From contig NZ_RCHR01000008.1 of assembly GCF_003665065.1 (NCBI RefSeq), positions 1 to 64,000 of the forward strand: DNA of 64,000 nt, written 5' to 3'. A program made the translations under genes and the position numbers. Shown here in pieces: positions 52,327 through 60,954 of the stretch; the stretch's first letter is position 1; each line of letters starts with the position of its first letter. The notes beneath the pieces are model-generated. The model worked only from the letters and a program-made list of their open reading frames with translations, had not been told where the DNA came from and ran no database searches. This DNA comes from Oceanobacillus piezotolerans (GTDB taxonomy: Bacteria; Bacillota; Bacilli; Bacillales; Amphibacillaceae).

Positions 52327-52605
52327 TTATCGGTCTTTTTTTCCAAACAAACTTAAGAGTGCACTTGGAATAAGTGTAATAGCAAAGAAGGCTGTTAACA
52401 TGTTATATAGTGGCATGTCATAGGGAGCAAACCATTCGGTAAACAAGCTTGAATTGGCAATTCTGCCGAACAACGTACCGTCCAAATCCCTAAAGTTTGG
52501 TGACCAAACATTACTAAAAAAAATTAACACTAATTGCGTTATTAGAAAAGTCCCAAGTGCCGTAATAAAGCCTATAAATCGAACATGTTGATTCTCCTTC
52601 TTCAT
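52327..52605 (-). CDS. YfzA-like small membrane protein
   Basis: A ~92-aa protein with two hydrophobic helices (IGFITALGTFLITQLVLIFF and PLYNMLTAFFAITLIPSALLSLFG) and a basic C-terminus GKKDR. It resembles the YfzA family of bacilli. The open frame extends 53 codons upstream through very A+T-rich DNA that shows no coding character. The ATG of MKKENQ after GGGGG is used; MGVK four codons earlier is an alternative. Function unknown. Confidence 0.6.
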   Translation of the reverse strand: MKKENQHVRFIGFITALGTFLITQLVLIFFSNVWSPNFRDLDGTLFGRIANSSLFTEWFAPYDMPLYNMLTAFFAITLIPSALLSLFGKKDR

Positions 52606-52702
52606 CTTAACCCCCATTTGATCAACTCTTTCTCTAGTATTTATCAAACAAATAATACAGTAAACTAAAATAATAATTTGCATGCGGAATACTCTTTTAG
52701 AA

Positions 52703-52718
52703 ATAGTATATATACTAT
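52703..52718. promoter_or_regulatory. Palindrome ATAGTATATATACTAT upstream of the yfzA-like gene
   Basis: A perfect 16-bp palindrome in an AT-only tract of alternating TA steps (52700-52740). GntR YtrA-type regulators bind similar GTATATATAC cores. The tract could also be a simple AT-rich promoter. Confidence 0.35.
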
Positions 52719-52835
52719 ATATACGGTATATACACACTATACGTGCATGATATACAATTTGCAATACTTTTCAAGAAGAAAATATATTTTCTTCTATCAA
52801 AATAAACAAGGGAATTGCTATTCCCATATAAATAG

Positions 52836-52876
52836 AAAAGTCACTCCCTATTCTGCTTGAGAATAAGAAGTGACTA
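52836..52876 (-). terminator. Terminator of the YdjM-like gene
   Basis: AGTCACT...AGTGACT with inner TATTC/GAATA pairing; the minus strand continues TTTCTATTT. Confidence 0.75.
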
Positions 52877-52882
52877 ATTCTG

Positions 52883-53509
52883 TTAAAAGTCTTTTGATGA
52901 AAAGGGAAGAAAGATCTTAACTCCGCGTTTATTAACTGGTAAAAATTTGCTGTCTGCAATAAGGTGGCCAATATATCCAGCGAGACAGGCTGCAAACGCC
53001 CCATCTATTGCAAGCGATGTCTCTAATTTTGCTGCAATGACTCCAAAATAAATGACTCCTAAAATAGAATGAGTGTAGCTTCGATGGGAAACAAACGATG
53101 CGACTATAATATAAATTCCCAGTAAAAGTAACCACATTTCTTTTAATGTCAATGCTCCTGCAATGACTCCAATTCCAGTAATGATTAACATATGCTTTTG
53201 CTTAAGGAACGATGAAATAATAAGCATGGCAACACCAATACCTATTCCCAAAAAACGATCTGCCCTCATTCCTTCATAAATACTATAAATAATCATTAAT
53301 ACACCAATTAACTGCGCAGTCATTTTGATAACCTTATGTGAAAATGTAACCTTACTACGTAACTTTCCATCCACATCAAGGTCTGGCATCAATCCCGAGA
53401 CACCTCCAAGACCAACTAGAATAAGCATCGTAGCAGGGGAAGCATTAACACTATTAGCAACAATAAATCCAGTTGCTGCCCCAATTGAAACGTGAGCTGT
53501 ACCATTCAT
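52883..53509 (-). CDS. YdjM-family membrane-bound metal-dependent hydrolase (DUF457)
   Basis: A 208-aa membrane protein with about five or six hydrophobic segments. Conserved His/Asp clusters: THVSIGAATG-like start (AHVSIGAATGFIV), GLMPDLDVDG (~40-49), SHRSYTHSILG (~140-150) and GYIGHLIADSKFLPVNKRGVKIFLP at the end. This is the YdjM/YfhO-type DUF457 family, with a predicted metal site; the substrate is unknown. B. subtilis relatives are induced by DNA damage, but no LexA box (CGAAC-N4-GTTCG) was seen. ATG at 53509 follows AAAGGTGG. Confidence 0.85.
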   Translation of the reverse strand: MNGTAHVSIGAATGFIVANSVNASPATMLILVGLGGVSGLMPDLDVDGKLRSKVTFSHKVIKMTAQLIGVLMIIYSIYEGMRADRFLGIGIGVAMLIISSFLKQKHMLIITGIGVIAGALTLKEMWLLLLGIYIIVASFVSHRSYTHSILGVIYFGVIAAKLETSLAIDGAFAACLAGYIGHLIADSKFLPVNKRGVKIFLPFSSKDF

Positions 53510-53687
53510 CGTAAATACCACCTTTCTCTTTTTTATGTGGTATTTTAGAAACACCATTTTACATTTTATCAATATTTAAGAACAATAGGGAGGTAATTTA
53601 AACAATTATGCTCTGAATGGGATCTTTTAACCGGTGCACTTTTTGAAAAGCCATAATAACTCAGTCAGTAAAGCCTTAAATAGGTTC

Positions 53688-53703
53688 AAACAAACGTTTG
53701 TTT
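53688..53703. promoter_or_regulatory. Perfect palindrome AAACAAACGTTTGTTT (upstream of katE-like gene)
   Basis: Identical to the site at 38265. It lies in a 421-bp gap between the YdjM-like and KatE-like genes, about 230 bp before the catalase start. The rest of the gap holds a weakly repeated ~41-bp pattern (AGGAT..., 53750 and 53791) and no clear promoter. Confidence 0.5.
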
Positions 53704-53930
53704 CATATGATCAGTTGTTCGGCGTAAAAAGGAAAGAGCCAACTATCTAGGATATCAGGCAACTAAGGAAAGACTGGGTAGCTTACCGAGGATCTAAAGC
53801 AATTAAGAGAAGTTTTTTGGGCAACTTTTTGTGGAAGAAGTGCTTCAGGTAATGTCTTGTTCTAGCTAGAGAATAGATTCATAGTATGTAAATGAAAGCT
53901 TAAATCTGATCGCTGGAAAGAGGTGATTAC

Positions 53931-55991
53931 ATGGATAAGAAATCATCAAGAAACCAAAAGCCTATTAACCCAGATGTTAAGCAGGAGCAATTGGATCAAT
54001 ACCGTGTACAAAATAGCGGGAAGCCAATGACGACACAAGAGGGGAAAAAAAGATCACAAGATCAAGACCAATTAAAAGCCGGTGTGCGCGGTCCTACATT
54101 ACGTCAAGATTATGAGTTTTTTGAAAAGATGTCGCATTTTGTCCATGAAGAGATACCAGAAAGAGTGGTTCACGCAAGAGGTTATAGCGCGCATGGTGAG
54201 TTTGAATGTTATCAGTCTATGAGACATGTGACAAAAGCGGGGTTTTTACAGGAAGCAGGCAAAAAGACGCCATTAACTGTCCGATTTTCTACTGTACAAG
54301 GGGCTAAAGGCTCCTACGATACAGCAAGAGACTTACGTTGTAAAGGAGTTAAGCTTTATACAGAAGAAGGAAATGTCGACCTCACGACGATAGCAATGCC
54401 TGTTTTAATTAATCAAGATGCGATGAAGTTTCCAGATGTAATGCATGCATACCAAGCAAAGCAAGCGGATGATATACCAACAGCTAGCGGCGCTCATGAT
54501 CGTTTTTGGGATTATGTGGCTAATAACGATGAAGCACTTCATATGGTGCTGTGGATTATGTCTGACCGAGGTATAATAAGAAGCTATCGAATGATGGAAT
54601 CATGGTCTATAAATACGTACCTATTTGTTAATGAACACGATGTAGCTACCTTTGTAAGGTATGTTTGGAAGCCTATCCTTGGTGTTCATTCCCTGCTGCA
54701 GGATGAGGCATTGAAATTAGGCGGAATCGACCCTGACTTTCACAGAAGGGATCTCAGGGAGGCCATTGATAATGGTGCTTATCCTGAATATGAACTAGGC
54801 GTTCAGTTGATTCCAATGGAAGATGAATTTATATATGATTTCGACATACTTGACCCTTCAAAATTCTGGCCAGAAGAGCTCATCCCTCCCCAAATGATAG
54901 GTAAATTGACTTTAAATAGGAACATAGATAATTACTTTACCGAATCCGAACAAGTCGCATTTAACCCTGCAAATGTCGTTCCAGGAATAGATTTTTCCAA
55001 TGATCCCGTTTTGCAGGGGAGATTATTGGCGTATAGAGATACCCAACAACATCGACTTGGCAGCGCCAATTACGTTGAATTACCTATTAATCAGCCATTG
55101 TGTCCGTTTCATAATAATCAGCGACGAGGTTTTATGAGACAACGAATCGATATTGACAAAGTAAACTATCATCAAAATTCACTAGCAGGTAACACACCAT
55201 ATACGGTACCTCCAGAAGAAGGCGGCTATAAAGATTATCCAGGGAAAGTAGATGGCTATAAAATAAGAGCCAGGAGCGATTCTTTTAAAGATTATTTCTC
55301 CCAACCAAGGATCTTTTGGAATAGTTTGAACCCTGTAGAAAAACAGCATACTATCGAGGCACTCAGCTATCAACTAGGAAGTGTAAAGAGTGAGTCCGTT
55401 CGGCAGCAAGTAGTGGATATACTTGTCAACGTTGATACAGAAATGGCATATATGGTTGCGGACAATATTGGTGTCAATCCCCCGAGTGGGTCTCATGTTC
55501 CCATTTCTATAAGCTATCCTTCTCTTAGCCAGGCAAATACACCTAAATATGCCTATACGCAAAAAGTAGGCGTATTAATTGGCGATGGTTTTTACAGTAA
55601 TGAGGTGATAAATGCCCTTAACATCTTACAGCATTATGGAGTTTTTATTGTCATTATAAGTGATAAGCTTGGTACGGTTACCGGTAATGATGGCAGTGTA
55701 CTCAACGTGGACAAAACCTTTCTTACCTCAAGCCCTTACCTCGTTGACTCACTCTACGTCGTTGGTGGAAGTTCTAAGAATCAGGGGAAATTCAATCAAG
55801 ACATAACAAATTTTGTACAAAATGCCTATGCACATTATAAACCAATTGGCATAGCCTCAACAGGACAGTCTTTTATTCAGCCGACACAGAATAATAATTT
55901 AGCTGGTGTCATATTTTCCATAGACAATCCGAACTTTGGAGAAGAATTTGTCTCTGCCATCGCCCAACATCGCTTTTGGGATAGAATATGA
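53931..55991 (+). CDS. katE: KatE-like large catalase with altered distal heme pocket
   Basis: A 686-aa large-subunit catalase with a C-terminal class I glutaminase-like domain (~545-686), the same length as B. subtilis KatE. Heme-ligand Tyr 368 (GRLLAYRDTQ), distal His 81 (VVHARGYSAHG) and Ser 120 (VRFST) are kept. The normal DLVGNNxPVFFI, which holds the catalytic Asn, is DLTTIAMPVLIN here (150-161), and [10 protein letters not shown] is RDLRCKGVKL (133-142). The reading frame is intact, so this is real divergence. Catalase activity is probably reduced or changed. Start after GAGGTG. A standard catalase is also present at 15513. Confidence 0.85.
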   Translation: MDKKSSRNQKPINPDVKQEQLDQYRVQNSGKPMTTQEGKKRSQDQDQLKAGVRGPTLRQDYEFFEKMSHFVHEEIPERVVHARGYSAHGEFECYQSMRHVTKAGFLQEAGKKTPLTVRFSTVQGAKGSYDTARDLRCKGVKLYTEEGNVDLTTIAMPVLINQDAMKFPDVMHAYQAKQADDIPTASGAHDRFWDYVANNDEALHMVLWIMSDRGIIRSYRMMESWSINTYLFVNEHDVATFVRYVWKPILGVHSLLQDEALKLGGIDPDFHRRDLREAIDNGAYPEYELGVQLIPMEDEFIYDFDILDPSKFWPEELIPPQMIGKLTLNRNIDNYFTESEQVAFNPANVVPGIDFSNDPVLQGRLLAYRDTQQHRLGSANYVELPINQPLCPFHNNQRRGFMRQRIDIDKVNYHQNSLAGNTPYTVPPEEGGYKDYPGKVDGYKIRARSDSFKDYFSQPRIFWNSLNPVEKQHTIEALSYQLGSVKSESVRQQVVDILVNVDTEMAYMVADNIGVNPPSGSHVPISISYPSLSQANTPKYAYTQKVGVLIGDGFYSNEVINALNILQHYGVFIVIISDKLGTVTGNDGSVLNVDKTFLTSSPYLVDSLYVVGGSSKNQGKFNQDITNFVQNAYAHYKPIGIASTGQSFIQPTQNNNLAGVIFSIDNPNFGEEFVSAIAQHRFWDRI

Positions 55992-56171
55992 ATACTGTTA
56001 TTCATTCTAATCGAAGGAAACCATAAACCAATAACTTCCCAATTATCTTAATACCGATGAAACGCTGTTCAAATGGGTCCTTATTGGTAAGCAATTTATA
56101 ACCCTACCTTAAATTATATAATGCCCCCTTTTTTAAATAATTAAATTTGTGTACTCATTCCATTGCTATTA
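55992..56171. other. Intergenic region after katE-like gene
   Basis: About 180 bp of A+T-rich DNA up to the minus-strand terminator at 56172. No terminator for the katE-like gene was recognised and no reading frame with a ribosome site. Confidence 0.5.
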
Positions 56172-56226
56172 AAAAAATAGGGAAAATTAATCTTGGGCGG
56201 TGACGACCGACTAGATTGATTTCCCC
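56172..56226 (-). terminator. Terminator of the MBL-fold hydrolase gene
   Basis: GGGAAAATTAATC/GATTGATTTCCC with inner CGGT/ACCG; the minus strand continues TATTTTTTTAATAG. Confidence 0.85.
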
Positions 56227-56296
56227 TATCATTTATTACCAGTAGTAAATAAAGATTTATATCACTGGCAAAAAGCTGGAAATTTATCAAAGAGAA

Positions 56297-57160
56297 TTAG
56301 TTTGTATGTTTATTTTTATTTACATACTTTCCGTAATCTGGAATAGCAATCTCCTCAAACTCATTTACTAGCTTCTCTAGGCCGTTCGAAAGCTCTTGAC
56401 CATATACTGGCATTCCATGACCTGTTACAGCAACACTAGGTTTAAGATTATGCAACTTTTTAACAGACTCCCAGGCTGCATCCCAATCGGTTGTCAGATA
56501 TCTTGGTGGCCCATTGATTTCCTCTTGCTGTGTAACAACCTTATAAAGGGAGTCTTGTCTTACGGTAACAAATGCATCTCCCGCAATAAGGGAATGATCT
56601 TCATCCCTGAATAATGAAATATGGCCAGGTGCATGTCCAGGTGTGTGAATCCAGCGCCAACCAGGCATAGCAGGGATACTTCCGTCAGCGGGAAGAGCCT
56701 TGACATTACCTCCCAAATTAACCGGTTCATTAGGGAACATTGGAGATATCTTAGCAATTAAGCCGCCTTCAACACTTGAATCTGGCTCAGGATAATTCTT
56801 TATTCCAGTTAAGAAAGGCAACTCCAGCTCATGAGCATACACAGGGACGTCCCAATGTTTAACTAATTCAACAATCGCTCCCACATGATCAAAATGACCA
56901 TGAGTTAAGATAATTGCTTTAGGTCGACTGTTAGGGCCAAAGCGTTCTTCGGTAACAGAAATAATTTTATTTGCCGAATCTGGCATCCCAGCGTCTACTA
57001 AAACAAAATCATTATTTTCTGGATTTCCGACTAGGCAAATATTAACAATTTGAATCGTGTGGCAATATAAATCAGGTAGCATTTCCACACCCAACCCGCT
57101 ACTTACTGAAGTTGCAGGGATATATTTGTAATCATCACCATAAGAAATATCCTTCGGCAT
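56297..57160 (-). CDS. MBL-fold metallo-hydrolase
   Basis: A 287-aa metallo-beta-lactamase-fold protein. Metal motif THGHFDHVGA (~88-97), second-shell His in HTPGHAPGHISLF (~170-182), GDAFVT (~191-196) and the late His in VTGHGMPVYGQEL (~255). Binuclear zinc or iron hydrolase of unknown substrate; relatives include lactonases, glyoxalases II and thioesterases. Start after AGGAGG. Monocistronic, not co-transcribed with the SMR pair (117-bp gap). Confidence 0.85.
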   Translation of the reverse strand: MPKDISYGDDYKYIPATSVSSGLGVEMLPDLYCHTIQIVNICLVGNPENNDFVLVDAGMPDSANKIISVTEERFGPNSRPKAIILTHGHFDHVGAIVELVKHWDVPVYAHELELPFLTGIKNYPEPDSSVEGGLIAKISPMFPNEPVNLGGNVKALPADGSIPAMPGWRWIHTPGHAPGHISLFRDEDHSLIAGDAFVTVRQDSLYKVVTQQEEINGPPRYLTTDWDAAWESVKKLHNLKPSVAVTGHGMPVYGQELSNGLEKLVNEFEEIAIPDYGKYVNKNKHTN

Positions 57161-57276
57161 GCTTGTCCTCCTGTCTAGGTAAGTTATCGTTTGTTACATT
57201 GGATATATTCCCTTTAATTTCACCTTATATTACAAAAACCTTTAATTATTATTGAAGATAATCTTACATCACTTAA

Positions 57277-57591
57277 TTATGAGACTATCTTTAAACCAAT
57301 AGCAGCCCCTAACACCATCGCTATAAAAACAATTCTTTTCCAATCTTTTGATTCACCATATAAAAGCATTCCCAATATTGCTCCACCAGAAGCGCCAATT
57401 CCTGTCCATACCGCATAAGCTGTCCCCATAGGGAGTGTTTCCATTGCATGAGATAGAAATATGAAACTTGCTCCAAATCCAAGTACTAATAGAGCAAGGG
57501 ATTTCCAATTACGGTCCTTGTGAAGTTTATTTATCATAGCGACACCAAACATTTCAAATAACCCTGCCAAGACTAAAGAAAACCATGCCAT
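57277..57591 (-). CDS. ykkD: SMR family exporter subunit, YkkD-like
   Basis: A 104-aa four-helix small multidrug resistance protein. LVLAGLFEMFGVAMINK with the membrane Glu 13, GTAYAVWTGIGASGGAILGMLLYGE (~56-80) and a C-terminal GLK. Its start overlaps the stop of the partner gene in TAATG, so the two are made together and probably form a heterodimer. The guanidine-I riboswitch upstream identifies the substrate group as guanidinium. Confidence 0.9.
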   Translation of the reverse strand: MAWFSLVLAGLFEMFGVAMINKLHKDRNWKSLALLVLGFGASFIFLSHAMETLPMGTAYAVWTGIGASGGAILGMLLYGESKDWKRIVFIAMVLGAAIGLKIVS

Positions 57592-57932
57592 TAGGATTCA
57601 GCCCCTTTCCGATCGTTATCCTTTGTTACTAATTTCAAACCAATGACACCTGCTAGTAATAGTAAAATCAAAAGCATTTTACCCATTTGAATTGGTTCTC
57701 CAAAAAATAGAATTTCAGAGAGTACCGTCCCAGTTGTACCTAGTCCTACGAAAACGGCATAAACAGTTCCTACAGGAAGTACTCTACCAGCCATAATCAT
57801 TAAATAAAAACTAATGATTATGCTAATAATCGTTCCCGTCCAAGTCCAAAAGTCATCTGCGTGTTTTAACCCAATAACCCAAAAAACTTCAAAAAAGGCA
57901 GCAATCACTACTTTAGTCCAGTTATTATTCAT
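57591..57932 (-). CDS. ykkC: SMR family exporter subunit, YkkC-like
   Basis: A 113-aa four-helix SMR protein. [20 protein letters not shown] with membrane Glu, [27 protein letters not shown] (~55-82) and GLKLVTK. ATG at 57932 follows GGGGGTG; a TTG two codons earlier is less likely. With the adjacent YkkD-like subunit it would export guanidinium. Expression is under a guanidine-I riboswitch. Confidence 0.9.
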   Translation of the reverse strand: MNNNWTKVVIAAFFEVFWVIGLKHADDFWTWTGTIISIIISFYLMIMAGRVLPVGTVYAVFVGLGTTGTVLSEILFFGEPIQMGKMLLILLLLAGVIGLKLVTKDNDRKGAES

Positions 57933-58017
57933 ATACAAGCACCCCCAACACTATTATTGCCCTAAACTATTAGAAACCTGGCACATGGCGAATGTCTAGT
58001 TGCTCTTTCTTAGATGC

Positions 58018-58060
58018 AAAAAAGCCTAGGAGATCTGTTTAAAGATCTCCTAGGCTTTTA
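58018..58060 (-). terminator. Guanidine-I riboswitch terminator
   Basis: 15-bp stem AAGCCTAGGAGATCT with AGATCTCCTAGGCTT, followed on the minus strand by TTTTTTGC. It is the expression platform of the riboswitch. Confidence 0.92.
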
Positions 58061-58131
58061 TCCGTCCGTGGCACGTCTAACGTGAGTTTTCCCTTGGACC
58101 AGACCAACTTAATTGTTGCGGAACCCTAGAA
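58018..58131 (-). promoter_or_regulatory. Guanidine-I (ykkC) riboswitch
   Basis: On the minus strand: CTAGGGTTCCG near the 5' end, then TGGTCTGGTCCAAGGGAAAA, CTCACG, CACGGA and GGATAAAAGCCTAGGAG, the conserved core of the ykkC/guanidine-I class. A terminator AAGCCTAGGAGATCT/AGATCTCCTAGGCTT with TTTTTT (58018-58060) overlaps the 3' part of the aptamer. Guanidine binding would prevent the terminator and switch on the SMR pair. Confidence 0.93.
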
Positions 58132-58157
58132 AACATTTAGTTTATGCAATTGCCATC

Positions 58158-58186
58158 ATAGTAACATAAGATAATCCATTCTTCAA
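58158..58186 (-). promoter_or_regulatory. Promoter of the riboswitch-SMR operon
   Basis: On the minus strand: TTGAAG (58186-58181), 17-bp spacer, TACTAT (58163-58158), about 25 bp before the aptamer. Confidence 0.6.
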
Positions 58187-58322
58187 GGTGGCGTTTTTAA
58201 GGGATTCAGTAGATCACTGTTTAAAACTTAACTACTATTGTCCAATAGTATTAATCTCAACCAAGAAAGCTTGTCTTTTCCTCTGCCGTTCATCATACAT
58301 ATAAAAAAGGGGGGATTGAGTA

Positions 58323-59357
58323 ATGAAACAAGGGATATCTGTACTGCTTGTCGCAGCAACATATATTGGAACAGTTATAGGTGCCGGCTTTGCTACAGGT
58401 AAAGAGATCGTTACATTTTTTAGCAGATTTGGTGCGGTCGGGGCACTTGGTATTTTGATTAGCTGTTATTTATTTATTCTACTAGGGAATAAGATAATGG
58501 TTATATCTACCCGTATAGAAGCCTATTCCTTTAAAGAATTCAATGATTATATTTTTGGAAATAAGCTCGGCAAACTTATTAATAGCATGATCTTTATTAT
58601 TGTTATTTCCACTACATCTGTCATGCTCTCAGGAGCTGGTGCGGTTTTTCACGAACAGCTCGGTATTCCATTTCAGGTTGGAATTATTTCCACCCTGCTT
58701 CTTTGCTATTTTGTTGTGTTAAAAGGTTTAGATGGAATATTTGCTATTAACGCTTATATTGTACCTTTGATTATCTTGTTCGGGCTGTTTATATTTTTTT
58801 CCATGTTTGATCATCAACCAGGTAAACTATTAGATTTGCTGACATTGACAGTACCAGACCATATCCATTGGTTGATTTCGCCTTTTTCTTATGCATCATT
58901 TAATCTTATCACTGCACTTGTTGTACTTGTTCCATTAGGCAAGGAGATAAAGGATGAACGCGTCCTTAAATGGGGGAGTACTTTGGGTGGTATTGGTCTA
59001 TGCGTTATTTTACTGTTAAGTCATTTTTCATTAATCGCCAATCCCAATAGCTTCCTTTTCGATATTCCTATGGCAGAAATTGTAAAACAACTGGGTTCAC
59101 TGATTCACATCATGTTTGTAGTCGTTATTTATGGAGAAATTTTTAACACGGTTGTTGCCAATGTGTATGGTGTTGCGCGACAGTTAAAAACGAGCTTTCA
59201 CTTAAAATATCAGCATGCTGTATGGTTAATTCTGCTCGTTATCTTTTGTATCAGTCAAATCGGATACGGACAATTGCTTAGTACCCTTTATCCGTTCTTT
59301 GGCTATGTTGGTTTATTCTATCTCGTTGTCTTACTCTTTAAACGTAAACCTGAATGA
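58323..59357 (+). CDS. ykvI: YkvI-family membrane transporter
   Basis: A 344-aa membrane protein with about ten hydrophobic segments. AATYIGTVIGAGFATGKEIVTFFSRFG at the N-terminus is the family signature and looks like the LeuT-fold TM1 unwound region. SGAGAVFHEQLGIP (~108) and VVANVYGVARQL (~280) follow. Function unknown; transport of an amino acid-like compound is plausible from the fold. Start after AAGGGGGG. Confidence 0.87.
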   Translation: MKQGISVLLVAATYIGTVIGAGFATGKEIVTFFSRFGAVGALGILISCYLFILLGNKIMVISTRIEAYSFKEFNDYIFGNKLGKLINSMIFIIVISTTSVMLSGAGAVFHEQLGIPFQVGIISTLLLCYFVVLKGLDGIFAINAYIVPLIILFGLFIFFSMFDHQPGKLLDLLTLTVPDHIHWLISPFSYASFNLITALVVLVPLGKEIKDERVLKWGSTLGGIGLCVILLLSHFSLIANPNSFLFDIPMAEIVKQLGSLIHIMFVVVIYGEIFNTVVANVYGVARQLKTSFHLKYQHAVWLILLVIFCISQIGYGQLLSTLYPFFGYVGLFYLVVLLFKRKPE

Positions 59358-59712
59358 TAGGTATACGTTATTCATTTTGTTTTTGATCGTTTTCATGCGT
59401 TCTCTTATTTACCTGCCAAATTTTCACCTTTTCCTATAGGCACGACTTCTTTTCAAAATACACTTAATCTATCTGAGCTAAGAAGCATTGCGGAGACCCA
59501 AACACCATCCATATTGGGAAGATTCCAATGGTTGAACCTGAAGCAAGCCCGATATAATTCAATATTCTTGCGTTAGAATTTGAATCATTTCGAGCTCTTC
59601 TGATCCTTTAAGATACAATACAGTAATCACTTATCGTTGCAGGCAATCCTAAAGCTTCCTCTTTAAGAGCAGGCATAGACCAATATGGCACAACCAGCCT
59701 CAAGGTCAGAAA
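59358..59712. other. Gene-free region with no recognised feature
   Basis: 355 bp between convergent genes. On the minus strand two short open stretches (…VPYWSMPALKEEALGLPA…, and …NYIGLASGSTIGIFPIWM…) are separated by a stop in the same frame. They could be the worn-down end of an old gene, but no family could be named and no ribosome site is present. Confidence 0.3.
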
Positions 59713-60609
59713 TCACTGCTCATAACCACGTTTCTGGTACATTTGTGCCTTCTCTTCACCTGAATACATAACAACTCGAGGGGAAGGAATCTCAATACCT
59801 GCCTTATATAAATGGTCCTGCATTTCTTTTCGGATATTACGTTCTGCTGCCCATTGAGATGCAGGCAACGTTTCAGTAATCACACGAATCACAAAGTGTG
59901 ATACATCCAGATTCTGTACTCCAATAATCTCCGGAACTCCAACAAGATAATCATACTTCTCTGGCAATGTTTCAGCAACTTCATTAATAATTCTCTCCGC
60001 TTCATACACACTGCTCTCATACGGAATATTAATATCTACTATCGCCATTCCATTATGGATAGAATAATTGATTACCTGTGTAACATTTCCATTTGGCAAA
60101 ATATGCATCTCGCCAGTCCAGCTTAACACCTTAGTTACACGTAAGCCAATCTCCTCAACTGTTCCTTCAATCCCCGCAACACCAACATAATCGCCGACAG
60201 AAAATTGATCTTCAAAAATAATAAAGAAACCGGAGATGACATCTCGCACCAGGTTTTGTGCCCCGAAACCAATAGCTAAACCAAGTACCCCTGCACCGGC
60301 AAGCAGTGGACCTACATTAATGTTGAAAACACTTAATATCATTACAATGGCCACAAAATACACAAAATAGGCAATGATACTTTTAATTAATTTTGTTAAG
60401 GTGTTTTCTCGTCTTTTACTTATGCGAAGCGGACCCTTTTGTCTATTTGTGAAGAATCGGTCAATTAGTTTTCTAACGACTTTCACAATAAGCACTGCCA
60501 AAAGAACAATGACAACAATTTTGACGAAACCAGTAATGATATTTGTCCATAACACTGGACCTGTCAAGTAATCCCAAAATGATAAAACCTGATCATTAAA
60601 TTCTTCCAT
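59713..60609 (-). CDS. MscS-family mechanosensitive channel (YkuT-like)
   Basis: A 298-aa small-conductance channel. Three N-terminal helices, with pore helix GPLLAGAGVLGLAIGFGAQNLVRDVISG (~105-132) followed by EDQFSVGDYVGVAGIEGTVEEIGLRVTKV (~138-166), the beta domain and a C-terminal vestibule (NIPYESSVYEAERIINE). It is closer to classical MscS than the 367-aa protein at 12962. ATG at 60609 follows GGGGG; an upstream TTG would overlap that site. Confidence 0.9.
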   Translation of the reverse strand: MEEFNDQVLSFWDYLTGPVLWTNIITGFVKIVVIVLLAVLIVKVVRKLIDRFFTNRQKGPLRISKRRENTLTKLIKSIIAYFVYFVAIVMILSVFNINVGPLLAGAGVLGLAIGFGAQNLVRDVISGFFIIFEDQFSVGDYVGVAGIEGTVEEIGLRVTKVLSWTGEMHILPNGNVTQVINYSIHNGMAIVDINIPYESSVYEAERIINEVAETLPEKYDYLVGVPEIIGVQNLDVSHFVIRVITETLPASQWAAERNIRKEMQDHLYKAGIEIPSPRVVMYSGEEKAQMYQKRGYEQ

Positions 60610-60825
60610 ATTAAAAACCCCCAAGACTACTATGTATATATTAAATTATAAGAATACACAAGGTACACTCTATTTTCTATATGTCCAAGTCCCTATTTTA
60701 ATTTCCTTTTCCTGCTAATATCCATTTCTCTTCATTAAAAGAGGCATATTTATATCTACCCTTTTATCTATCTTCAATAAACCAAATTATTTTTAAGTGG
60801 GTTGGCCGAAGAGAATTGGATATCC
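60610..60825. other. Gene-free region upstream of the MscS gene
   Basis: About 215 bp of A+T-rich DNA that should hold the mscS promoter (a TATATATTAA tract near 60640 is a candidate). No other feature seen. Confidence 0.3.
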
Positions 60826-60874
60826 AAAAAGCACACCCCAAAAAATAGAATTCTTCCTACCTTGAGGGGTGTGC
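60826..60874 (-). terminator. Terminator of the aldo/keto reductase gene
   Basis: GCACACCCC/GGGGTGTGC, 9-bp stem; the minus strand continues TTTTTGG. Confidence 0.85.
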
Positions 60875-60954
60875 ATCTTTATATTCTGTCTGCAAATTCC
60901 TTTAGGGCGGTCCCTTCCCATATTACATCGAACTAACAGGCATTATAACCAACA

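Noticed and set aside
54340..54420. Compensated frameshift in the katE-like gene as cause of the altered motif
   Set aside because: Length and codon phase match relatives exactly and alternative frames contain stops or unrelated residues, so substitutions are the simpler explanation.
59358..59712. Carotenoid desaturase-like gene remnant on the minus strand
   Set aside because: A faint resemblance of one short stretch to the C-terminal FAD motif is not enough; no other block supports it.
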